Assembly: GCA_021792235.1 (NCBI GenBank)
Contig: JAJYVC010000029.1
Span: forward strand, 1 to 14,514
DNA: 14,514 bases
Source: Microcaldota archaeon
GTDB lineage: Archaea; Micrarchaeota; Micrarchaeia; Micrarchaeales; CABMGC01
Direction of reading: 5' to 3'
Below are positions 7,672 through 13,392 of the stretch, one piece after another (position 1 is the first letter of the stretch; each line of letters starts with the position of its first letter). Both the position numbers and the translations under genes were made by a program. The notes beneath the pieces are model-generated. The model had not been told where the DNA came from. It made no database searches and saw only the letters and a program-made list of their open reading frames with translations.

Positions 7672-8694
7672 GTGAGGAAGAGACAAGCTGACAGGCACGG
7701 CGTGCAGAAAAAGCCAATGCAGTACGAGCTCTACATCCTATATGCTGCTCTTGTTGCATCAGTCATAGGCTACGTGGTTACCGGGACGCAGCTCATAGGC
7801 GCGCTCGCATTTGTGCTGCTGATCACGATCATAGCCGTGGAGTTCAAGTACAGCATCAAAGAAGATGGTGTCAGGAAGAGCCTCTATGATGTAATAATGG
7901 CCATAGTTGCCATAGCCATCGTGTGGATGATACTCATGGCTGTGCTCGAGACATCCTCTCCTGTCGATGTGGTTGCAAGCTGCAGCATGCTGCCGTCCCT
8001 GCATAGGGGAGACATGGTCCTGCTTCACGGCATACCAAACATGTCAAGTTTCCTGGAATCCCACAATGTGCCTGTCGTCAACGTATCGCCGCAGGAATTC
8101 AATCGCACAATAGCAAACATCTCAAGCGAGTCTCTCGCCTATTTTGCGTACAACCCTTCCGATAAGGCCGAAATAGCCGAGATCTTCGGGTCAAGGCAGC
8201 TGCCAGTGGCGCTGTACAATACGCAGTGCATAGATGCCTTCGAGTCTGAGGGACTTAGCAGCAGGATAGGATCGTGCATGGTGGACTCTCAGGGCAGCAA
8301 CCTGATAAAATATAACTATTCCATAGAGAACGTCAGCCAGAATGGCAACACCTATTACACCGCGCAGACATCCAGCATCACAATAGCCAATACCACCATA
8401 AACGAGAACTACAGCAATCCGATAATAGTGTACAGGACTACAAGCAGGGACTCATTTAGCGGGGACATAATCCACAGGCTCTTTGCCGCGATAAAGTCTG
8501 GAAACGAGTACTACATGCTCACCAAAGGAGACAACAATGGCGGGCTTGACGTGCAGTTCGTGAACTATCCTGCAAACGAGAGCGCGGTGGTCGGATACGT
8601 AATAGGAGACGTTCCTTACGTGGGCTATCTTCGGCTGATAATCAGCGGCATGTTCGCCACGCCTGCGGGATGCAATTCAACTATAGTAAGATGA
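7672..8694 (+). CDS. Archaeal/ER-type signal peptidase I with a large extracytoplasmic insertion
   Basis: A 340-residue membrane serine protease expected to cut signal peptides from exported proteins on the outer face of the membrane. Three hydrophobic segments (about 18-38, 41-58, 71-92) precede the catalytic Ser in CSMLPSLHRGD (S105). The archaeal/ER-type boxes follow: GDIIHRL (H268) and LTKGDNNGGLD, where D287 and D293 are six apart, as in the characterised Methanococcus voltae enzyme. Ser and His here are 163 residues apart instead of about 70, because an insertion of roughly 90 residues rich in N-x-S/T sequons separates them. Start: GTG at 7672; an ATG at 7717 is the alternative and loses only a charged N-terminus. 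It sits in an operon between smc and the phosphorylase, with 4-base gaps. Confidence 0.85.
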   Translation: MRKRQADRHGVQKKPMQYELYILYAALVASVIGYVVTGTQLIGALAFVLLITIIAVEFKYSIKEDGVRKSLYDVIMAIVAIAIVWMILMAVLETSSPVDVVASCSMLPSLHRGDMVLLHGIPNMSSFLESHNVPVVNVSPQEFNRTIANISSESLAYFAYNPSDKAEIAEIFGSRQLPVALYNTQCIDAFESEGLSSRIGSCMVDSQGSNLIKYNYSIENVSQNGNTYYTAQTSSITIANTTINENYSNPIIVYRTTSRDSFSGDIIHRLFAAIKSGNEYYMLTKGDNNGGLDVQFVNYPANESAVVGYVIGDVPYVGYLRLIISGMFATPAGCNSTIVR

Positions 8695-8698
8695 GGAT

Positions 8699-9442
8699 AT
8701 GGTGCAGGGAAAGAAGGCAATGGTGATACTGGGCAGCGGCCTTTACGACCTTTACAAGGGCGAGATAGGTGGCGCATCTGAGATAGACACGCAATACGGC
8801 GCGGCAAGCGTGTACAGTAGCCGGTCAAACAGCAGAGTATATCTGCTTTTAAGGCATGGAAAGGGCCACTCTGTCCCACCGCACATGATAAACTACAGGG
8901 CGAACATAATGGCCGCAAAGAAGCTCGGCATAAGCTACATAATAGCTACGTCTGCAGTCGGGTCTATGAATGAAAAGATAGGCGTAGGGAGCTATGTCAT
9001 AATAGACCAGTTCCTGGATTTCACAAAGTCAAGGCAGTCGACTTTTTTCAGCGATATCGGCCATGTGCAGCATACTGATGTATCTTATCCATATTCAAAG
9101 GAAGTCAGGGATGCACTGATAAAAGCTCTCAAGGATACGGTCACGGAAAAATTCGCCGAGAAGGGCACGTACGTATGCTCCGAGGGGCCAAGGTACGAGA
9201 CCGCCGCAGAGATAGAGATGTTCAGGAGGGTCGGAGGCGACGTCGCGGGAATGACTGGCGTGCCAGAGGTGGTCCTCGCCAATGAACTCTCAATACCTTA
9301 TGCGACAATATCCTATGTTACAAACATGTGCGCGGGCATGCAGTCTTCTCTGAGTCACGACGAGGTCGTAAACGTGGGGAAATCCATGATGCCGCAGGCG
9401 AAAAGGATACTCAACGAAGCCTTGTCCACACTTCTCAAATGA
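8699..9442 (+). CDS. MTAP/PNP-family nucleoside phosphorylase, probably S-methyl-5'-thioinosine phosphorylase
   Basis: A 247-residue trimeric-type nucleoside phosphorylase. It cleaves a purine (thio)nucleoside with phosphate, recycling the methylthioadenosine by-product of polyamine and SAM metabolism. Visible family blocks are GSG (12-14), RHGKGHSVPPHMINYRAN (52-69, phosphate and ribose binding), TSAVGS (84-89), SEGPRYET (161-168), GMTGVPEVVLANEL (184-197) and SYVTNMCAG (205-213). In that last block adenine-specific MTAPs carry Asp (TDYD), while 6-oxopurine enzymes have Asn. Here it is N209, so inosine-type substrates (methylthioinosine, perhaps inosine/guanosine) are more likely. Related archaeal proteins are described as methylthioinosine phosphorylases acting after a deaminase. 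The ATG at 8699 lies 4 bases after the signal peptidase stop, so it is probably the last gene of the smc operon. Confidence 0.85.
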   Translation: MVQGKKAMVILGSGLYDLYKGEIGGASEIDTQYGAASVYSSRSNSRVYLLLRHGKGHSVPPHMINYRANIMAAKKLGISYIIATSAVGSMNEKIGVGSYVIIDQFLDFTKSRQSTFFSDIGHVQHTDVSYPYSKEVRDALIKALKDTVTEKFAEKGTYVCSEGPRYETAAEIEMFRRVGGDVAGMTGVPEVVLANELSIPYATISYVTNMCAGMQSSLSHDEVVNVGKSMMPQAKRILNEALSTLLK

Positions 9443-9450
9443 TAATATAA

Positions 9451-9477
9451 ATATAGGACAACCTATATATTTATATA
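9451..9477 (+). promoter_or_regulatory. Promoter of the LUD gene with an adjoining 7-bp inverted repeat
   Basis: In the 78-base gap, ATATAGG (9451-9457) and CCTATAT (9462-9468) form a perfect inverted repeat around ACAA. It is followed directly by TTTATATA (9470-9477), a consensus TATA box. Transcription would start near 9500. The palindrome lies where the BRE and transcription factor B would bind, so a regulator bound there could block initiation. Alternatively it may be part of the end signal of the upstream operon. Confidence 0.5.
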
Positions 9478-9511
9478 TCAGTAGAGGCTACAGATTGCAA
9501 CGTATCAATGC

Positions 9512-9516
9512 GGTGA
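9512..9516 (+). promoter_or_regulatory. Shine-Dalgarno site deciding the LUD start
   Basis: GGTGA lies 4 bases before the ATG at 9521 and matches the archaeal anti-Shine-Dalgarno (GGTGATC type). It is one of the clearest ribosome sites in the window and supports this ATG. Most neighbouring starts are operonic or nearly leaderless. Confidence 0.6.
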
Positions 9517-9520
9517 AATT

Positions 9521-10129
9521 ATGGACTGGAATAAGCTGCCGGATAATGGAGTTGTAGAGAAGACAATGGATTCATTGAAGCAGAGGGGTATAGATGCTGT
9601 AATGGCCGACAACGTCAATGAGGCCAGAGGCAAAATCCTCGCGTTCATACCGGAAGGTTCGGAGGTAATGGAGGCTTCGTCAACAACGCTTGATACCCTT
9701 GGCGTAACTGACATAATAAATGAAAGCGGAAAGTACAGATCTCTAAGAAAGGAGATAATGTCCCATGCCGAAAAGGATATGCGCGATGCCTTGAGGAGGA
9801 AGTCAACGAGCCCAGAATATGCCATAGGAAGCGTGCAGGCAGTCACTGAGGACGGTCAGATAATTGTTGCCTCGGGCTCCGGGAGCCAGATATCAACGTA
9901 CGTGTACGGCGCCGCAAATCTAGCACTCGCCGTGGGCACGAATAAGATAGTAAAAGACCTCGACCAGGCGTTCAAGAGGATCTACGAGCATGCACTTCCT
10001 CTAGAAAGCGAAAGGATGAGGAGGGTGTACGGCGCCCCCGGGAGCAGCGTGAACAAGATACTTATAATAGAGAGGGACAGGCCCGGCAGGACAAAGTTGG
10101 TGTTTATCAAGAAGGCACTAGGCTTCTGA
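9521..10129 (+). CDS. Stand-alone LUD-domain protein (LutC/YkgG-like)
   Basis: A 202-residue protein matching the LUD (lactate utilisation, DUF162) family. The recognisable core is SPEYAIGSVQAVTEDGQI (about 97-114), then ASGSGSQISTYVYGAANLALAVGTNKIVKDLDQAFKRI (117 onward), with the glycine-rich turn and the VGTNKIV strand typical of LutC/YkgG proteins. These proteins adopt a NagB/CoA-transferase-like fold. In bacteria LutC works with the iron-sulfur proteins LutA and LutB in lactate oxidation, but no such partner is in this window, so its role here is open. No membrane or signal segment is seen. It has its own promoter and Shine-Dalgarno. Its 3' end overlaps the convergent EF-Tu-like gene by 12 bases, which could allow antisense effects between the two mRNAs. 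Confidence 0.8.
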   Translation: MDWNKLPDNGVVEKTMDSLKQRGIDAVMADNVNEARGKILAFIPEGSEVMEASSTTLDTLGVTDIINESGKYRSLRKEIMSHAEKDMRDALRRKSTSPEYAIGSVQAVTEDGQIIVASGSGSQISTYVYGAANLALAVGTNKIVKDLDQAFKRIYEHALPLESERMRRVYGAPGSSVNKILIIERDRPGRTKLVFIKKALGF

Positions 10130-10474
10130 AGCTGACTCTCCTATCAGGTATACGTCGCTCCCGACATCAACCGGGTGCTTTAGCTTTATTCCTACAGAGT
10201 CTCCTTCATAAGCCTCTAAGACATCCTTGCGATGTATCTGCATGCTGGATATCCTCTGCCTTATTGCATCGTCCTCCCTACCTATCTCTATTATGTCCCC
10301 TACCTTAAGACCTGCACTAAGTGTTATTGCGACCACGCCTATCCTGTCAAAGAACTGTTCAACAGCGCCTACCCTTGTCTTACCACTCTGGCTCTTTACG
10401 GCTTTGTTGGAAGTGCCCCTCTCTTTGGCCTCCCACGCCTCCAGGTTCTCTATTGCACTGTCAAGGTCGCGCAT
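10118..10474 (-). CDS. EF-Tu domain-2-like small beta-barrel protein
   Basis: A 118-residue protein with a charged helical start (about 1-33) followed by one beta-barrel domain like domain 2 of translation GTPases (about 34-112). Signs are VGAVEQFFDRIGVVAITL, LKVGDIIEI, ISSMQIHRKDVLEAYEGDSVGIKL and VDVGSDVYLI. The SMQI-H-K-x-x-x-x-A-x-x-GD-x-VGIK arrangement is characteristic of domain 2 in EF-Tu/SelB proteins and of the stand-alone archaeal 'translation elongation factor-like' proteins. There is no GTPase domain, so it cannot be a factor by itself; RNA or ribosome binding is only a guess. The ATG at 10474 has no Shine-Dalgarno; a TTAAAAT box 26 bases upstream predicts a leaderless mRNA. It is convergent with the LUD gene (12-base overlap). 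Confidence 0.75.
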   Translation of the reverse strand: MRDLDSAIENLEAWEAKERGTSNKAVKSQSGKTRVGAVEQFFDRIGVVAITLSAGLKVGDIIEIGREDDAIRQRISSMQIHRKDVLEAYEGDSVGIKLKHPVDVGSDVYLIGESASEA

Positions 10475-10495
10475 GGTATAATATCTCAGATAAGG

Positions 10496-10504
10496 ATTTT
10501 AAGG
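10496..10504 (-). promoter_or_regulatory. TATA box for the EF-Tu-like gene
   Basis: On the minus strand CTTAAAATC is centred about 26 bases before the ATG at 10474. With the standard archaeal TATA-to-start spacing, transcription would begin at the start codon itself, consistent with the absent ribosome site. It lies within the 52-base gap downstream of the ClC gene. Confidence 0.4.
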
Positions 10505-10526
10505 ATTGCTAAATGGCTGCCCGGAC

Positions 10527-12302
10527 TCATTCTTCAAGTGCGAGATCCTTAAGCCTTCTGTTATATTCCTTGACTATCTGCCTGAGCGTTATGCAGCCTA
10601 CATACTTATTGCCTTCTTCAACGGCAACCCATGTGGTTCCTGCCTCTGACATCACTCCGATAGCTATGCGACCGGTACTGTCAAGCCTGACTCTCCTTAT
10701 GTCCCATTTAACGAACTTTCTCACCCTTTCGGAAGGTGCGTGATGTATATTTGCCAATGCAACCATCCCGAGCGCACCAAGCTTCCCGCCCTTGGTGCGT
10801 CTGCGCTTGTCTATTACAGGTATTGATGTTATGTCCAGCTCCTTCATGCGTTTTATTGCATCCGCTACTGTCACTTCAGCGTCAACAGCAAAGTCATTGA
10901 GTTGAAGATTCTTGAGCTTCACGCTTCCCAGTATGGGTTTGTGGTATTCGTGCATGTGTGCCGGCGAATCCTCCTTCGAGGTGACCTGGGAGCTGTAAAG
11001 CGTGTTCTGTCCGGATATCAGATAGGACAACGAGACTGCAATCATCGCTGCTGGAAGCAGCTGCAGGCTCCCGGTCATCTCCGTTACCATGAGCAGCACA
11101 GACAGCGGTACCTTTCCGGCTCCACCCATAAGCGCCAGCATGCCGACTATCACGAATGGTGCGACTTCCGGAGCAATGGCTGGAAATGCCATGTGGAAAA
11201 TCATACCGAAAAGGAGACCGACTGAGGCGCCTACGAATATGCCCGGCGCAAACACACCACCGCTGCCTCCAGTGGCAACCGAAAACGACGTGGCAGCTAT
11301 CTTTGCAAAAGGCATAATGAGAAGCACGAGGAGTATGGGCAGCCCGTATGTCGGGAAAGACCCAAGCGTACCATTGACCATGAGCTGTACCCAGCCGTAT
11401 CCGACACCCATTATCTCAGGGAACAGCATCGCCACAATACCAACCATCACTGCTCCTATCGCCGGCTTGTAGTAGTTGCTTATTTTCAGCGCCTTGAATC
11501 TGCGGTGCACGCCATAGAAGAACTTCACGTATATTATTGCGAAGATTCCAGTGGCCACGCCCAGCACAGCGTAAAGCGGAAGGCTCATCGGGCTGAACAC
11601 CCCAAGATAGTATCCGAAGATTGGCTGGAATCCAACTATTGCGCCGAATATGGTGTAGCCAACTGCACTTGCGACTATTGCCGGGAAGAGCGCAGCCGTC
11701 TCAAGGTCACGCTTGTACGGGACTTCTACCGCAAGCAGCGCGCCACCTATCGGTGCCTTGAATATGGTGCCTATTCCAGCCCCTGCACCTACTATCACTG
11801 CTATCCTCTTCTCTTTCTTAGTCAGCCTGAATACATCTGCCATGAATGAGCTTATCCCAGCTGCTATCTGCGCGGTAGGCCCCTCCCTTCCCGCGCTTCC
11901 TCCTGAGCCTATTGTTATTGCCGACGCTATGGTCTTTACTATCGGTACTCTCTTCCTTATATTCCCGTTCTTGTTGTGGAATGAGTTTATTATGGAATTG
12001 GTTCCATGGCCTTCTGCTTCCGGTGCAAACTTGTAAACCAGGAATCCCGAAAGCAGCCCTCCAAGTATTATCGAGATCGGCACGAGCAGGTAGTTTCCTG
12101 CTACGAATGCATTGTTTCCCTCCCCAGATGCTGTAGGCACAGACATCCCTACGATATTGCCTAGGAACAGGCTCTGTGCATATATGATGGCATAATAGAA
12201 TATTATTGCACCTATGCCGGCAGCAATACCAATCAGCCCGCCGAGTATAAGCCATTTCTCGAAATATTCAAGCTTCCTTATTTTTATCTCAAACAGCGAC
12301 AT
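10527..12302 (-). CDS. ClC-type chloride channel/transporter with C-terminal CBS domains
   Basis: A 591-residue polytopic membrane protein of the ClC family, which moves chloride or other anions, sometimes in exchange for protons. Selectivity-filter segments are visible: GHGTNSII (98-105; position of the GSGIP filter), GREGP (138-142, gating glutamate E140), GGSGGVFAPGIF (345-356), and a Tyr in NTLYSSQV (Y436) at the place of the pore-lining Tyr. At the site of the intracellular proton glutamate of E. coli ClC (E203), the sequence reads AVEVPYK, so by eye the residue is V194. From about 465 to 585 a CBS pair follows (DAEVTVADAIKRMKELDITSIPVID; later GTTWVAVEEGNKYVGCITLRQIV). Such tails often bind adenosine nucleotides in other ClC proteins. 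The ATG at 12302 has its own TATA box. Anion transport is confident; channel versus exchanger is not. Confidence 0.92.
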   Translation of the reverse strand: MSLFEIKIRKLEYFEKWLILGGLIGIAAGIGAIIFYYAIIYAQSLFLGNIVGMSVPTASGEGNNAFVAGNYLLVPISIILGGLLSGFLVYKFAPEAEGHGTNSIINSFHNKNGNIRKRVPIVKTIASAITIGSGGSAGREGPTAQIAAGISSFMADVFRLTKKEKRIAVIVGAGAGIGTIFKAPIGGALLAVEVPYKRDLETAALFPAIVASAVGYTIFGAIVGFQPIFGYYLGVFSPMSLPLYAVLGVATGIFAIIYVKFFYGVHRRFKALKISNYYKPAIGAVMVGIVAMLFPEIMGVGYGWVQLMVNGTLGSFPTYGLPILLVLLIMPFAKIAATSFSVATGGSGGVFAPGIFVGASVGLLFGMIFHMAFPAIAPEVAPFVIVGMLALMGGAGKVPLSVLLMVTEMTGSLQLLPAAMIAVSLSYLISGQNTLYSSQVTSKEDSPAHMHEYHKPILGSVKLKNLQLNDFAVDAEVTVADAIKRMKELDITSIPVIDKRRRTKGGKLGALGMVALANIHHAPSERVRKFVKWDIRRVRLDSTGRIAIGVMSEAGTTWVAVEEGNKYVGCITLRQIVKEYNRRLKDLALEE

Positions 12303-12336
12303 TTACGATACCATGCTAGTACAGCCAATAAATAAT

Positions 12337-12347
12337 CCTATAAAAGG
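12337..12347 (-). promoter_or_regulatory. TATA-box promoter of the ClC gene
   Basis: On the minus strand CCTTTTATAGG is centred about 40 bases upstream of the ATG at 12302. Transcription would begin near 12316, leaving a leader of about 14 bases. It is the best TATA match in this gap for the minus direction. Confidence 0.5.
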
Positions 12348-12590
12348 AACTGGAAATTAAATACCCTTGTCCTATCGTTGCAGTGTACATGGGATCGGCA
12401 TAATTCTGCCTGCTTCCTGCCACCACGGCCGCGATCCGTACCACATAACCGCTTGCCACGGTCCAGCGCATATGCGATCGCGAGCATTCACTCAGATACA
12501 AACCAAAAGAATGCTTGGTGTTATATATAGCGAAGAGATTTTGCACCCCTTTCTAACATAGTTTTAGGAAAGCGAAGTCATCGGAGTTTC

Positions 12591-12610
12591 AGATAACGAT
12601 TACGTTATCT
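12591..12610. repeat. 20-base palindrome AGATAACG-ATTA-CGTTATCT
   Basis: A perfect 8-bp inverted repeat with a 4-base centre. It shares the GATAAC/GTTATC half-sites with a second palindrome 23 bases downstream. It could be a protein-binding operator or an RNA hairpin, if the TATA-like element at 12521 drives transcription through it. Confidence 0.7.
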
Positions 12611-12632
12611 ATGACAGAAAAACAGAGCGGAA

Positions 12633-12647
12633 GATAACTATGTTATC
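12633..12647. repeat. Second GATAAC-TAT-GTTATC palindrome
   Basis: A perfect 6-bp inverted repeat with a 3-base spacer. It has the same half-sites as the palindrome at 12591-12610, where the spacing between half-sites is 6 bases. The two together look like a paired binding site just before the small ORF at 12667. Confidence 0.65.
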
Positions 12648-12666
12648 AAGAATATGACTACGAAAG

Positions 12667-12786
12667 ATGCTAGACGTATTGGATTATCGAAAAGGCACGT
12701 TCAGGTTGAAGAAAAAGATAAAAGAAGGAAAGAGGGTGTCATTAGAGAGAAAAACATTAAAGAAGCTAATGAAACTAAGATTATGA
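12667..12786 (+). CDS. Possible tiny basic protein (39 residues), uncertain
   Basis: ATG at 12667 to TGA at 12784-12786 encodes 39 residues, starting MLDVLDYRKGTFRLKKKIKE and ending in LKKLMKLRL. It is strongly basic and could form an amphipathic helix, as nucleic-acid-binding small proteins do. There is no clear ribosome site. An overlapping frame (12654-12791, 45 residues, very polar) is equally open, which weakens the case. It follows two palindromic sites and converges on the HTH-CBS gene, with its stop 11 bases away. It could also be the tail of a decayed gene. I give it only as a candidate. Confidence 0.25.
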   Translation: MLDVLDYRKGTFRLKKKIKEGKRVSLERKTLKKLMKLRL

Positions 12787-12797
12787 TTTAGATGGTT

Positions 12798-13319
12798 TTA
12801 AAGAAGATCCTCAGCAGTTATTACTCCTTTTACTTTACCATTCTCTACAACCCATACTGCCTGACTTGACTTCAAAAGTACCTTTACAGCCTCAATGGGC
12901 GTATTCTCGTTCACAGTAGGCAGTGAAACTCCTGTAATTGAGCCTATTTTCCCATCCTTCTCCACATCCAACAGTTCCCTTACAGATACACTTCCAACAA
13001 GGAATCCATTATGAACTATTGGAAACTGTGATATTGCGTGCTTTTTTGATAGCCGAATGGCTTTCTCAACATCGTCATCTTCATTAAGTACCACTACGTT
13101 GCAATTCATAACATCCTTAGCTTTCTTGGACCGTATGTTCTCAAGTTCGTCGAGTTTATCAAAAAGGGATGTTGCGATCCTGAAACTTGGCTCTGCTTTT
13201 CCGCTTTCCACTTTGGCAAGCATGGACTGGCTTATCCCAGTTTGCTTTGCAAATGCGTGCTGTGAGAGACCAAGCATACTTCTCCTGTATTTTATTGATT
13301 CTAGATTCGGTAAGACCAT
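12798..13319 (-). CDS. Helix-turn-helix (XRE-type) regulator with two CBS domains
   Basis: A 173-residue protein with an N-terminal XRE/Cro-type helix-turn-helix (about 7-60; LGLSQHAFAKQTGISQSMLAKVESGKAEP is the two-helix core with the conserved Q-x-x-x-A and S-x-x-x-K-x-E-x-G pattern). A CBS pair follows (about 67-119, AKDVMNCNVVVLNEDDDVEKAI...; 124-173, PTVNENTPIEAVKVLL...VKGVITAEDLL). This is the archaeal architecture of COG3620, in which CBS domains are thought to sense an adenosine nucleotide or SAM-like ligand and adjust DNA binding. The ATG at 13319 faces a divergent gene across a 73-base region carrying palindromic and directly repeated AT-rich sites, so self-regulation and control of the neighbour are likely. 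Base composition is lower in GC than in the core genes. Confidence 0.88.
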   Translation of the reverse strand: MVLPNLESIKYRRSMLGLSQHAFAKQTGISQSMLAKVESGKAEPSFRIATSLFDKLDELENIRSKKAKDVMNCNVVVLNEDDDVEKAIRLSKKHAISQFPIVHNGFLVGSVSVRELLDVEKDGKIGSITGVSLPTVNENTPIEAVKVLLKSSQAVWVVENGKVKGVITAEDLL

Positions 13320-13323
13320 ATTG

Positions 13324-13337
13324 ATTCCTATAGGAAT
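13324..13337. promoter_or_regulatory. Perfect 14-base palindrome ATTCCTATAGGAAT (putative operator)
   Basis: The sequence reads the same on both strands with no spacer and lies 5 bases upstream of the HTH-CBS start, where a bound dimer would block that gene. Its right half TAGGAAT begins the first copy of the 11-base direct repeat (13331-13341). Confidence 0.55.
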
Positions 13338-13372
13338 AATTGTTTCAATAATTATTATATCTAGGAATAATT
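13331..13372. repeat. Two direct copies of TAGGAATAATT, 31 bases apart
   Basis: TAGGAATAATT occurs at 13331-13341 and 13362-13372. The 31-base offset is close to three helical turns, so proteins bound at both would face the same side of the DNA. Between and around them lie TATA-like elements for both directions (ATTATTATATC, about 13351-13361, for the + gene). This is the typical layout of a regulated divergent promoter. Confidence 0.6.
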
Positions 13373-13392
13373 ATATATCTACCTGTGATTGA

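Larger units (their letters stand above)
12303..12797. other. 495-base stretch without a firm gene; composition boundary
   Basis: Between the ClC start and the end of the HTH-CBS gene I see no gene I would stand behind. The part to about 12,490 is GC-rich and includes short palindromes such as CGCATATGCG and GCGATCGC. From about 12,500 the DNA is AT-rich. Contents: the ClC promoter, a TATA-like TTATATATAG on + (12521-12530), two GATAAC/GTTATC inverted repeats (12591-12647) and a possible 39-residue ORF (12667-12786). I searched both strands by eye for tRNA T-arms, SRP RNA and RNase P motifs and found none. A 76-codon GTG-started frame on - (12316-12546) has unusual codon use and is not called. 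Confidence 0.5.

Noticed and set aside
12361..12500. GC-rich block in the intergenic region as a tRNA, SRP RNA, 5S or RNase P RNA
   Set aside because: No T-arm GTTCRANYC pattern, no SRP GGAA/AGCA loop pair in proper context, and no 5S or RNase P conserved blocks on either strand.
12316..12546. 76-codon open frame on the minus strand just upstream of the ClC gene
   Set aside because: It begins with GTG, has no separate ribosome site, overlaps the ClC TATA box, and its codons (CGC, CGG, TCG, ATC) differ from both the core genes and the AT-rich segment. No domain is recognisable.
12654..12791. 45-residue frame overlapping the 39-residue candidate
   Set aside because: It is almost entirely polar and charged, without a hydrophobic pattern, and has no ribosome site. 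It is probably just a by-product of AT- and purine-rich DNA.
13321..13380. Repeats before the orphan gene as a short CRISPR array
   Set aside because: There are only two 11-base copies, with AT-rich promoter-like sequence between them; no spacer/repeat periodicity of 24-40 bases and no cas genes.
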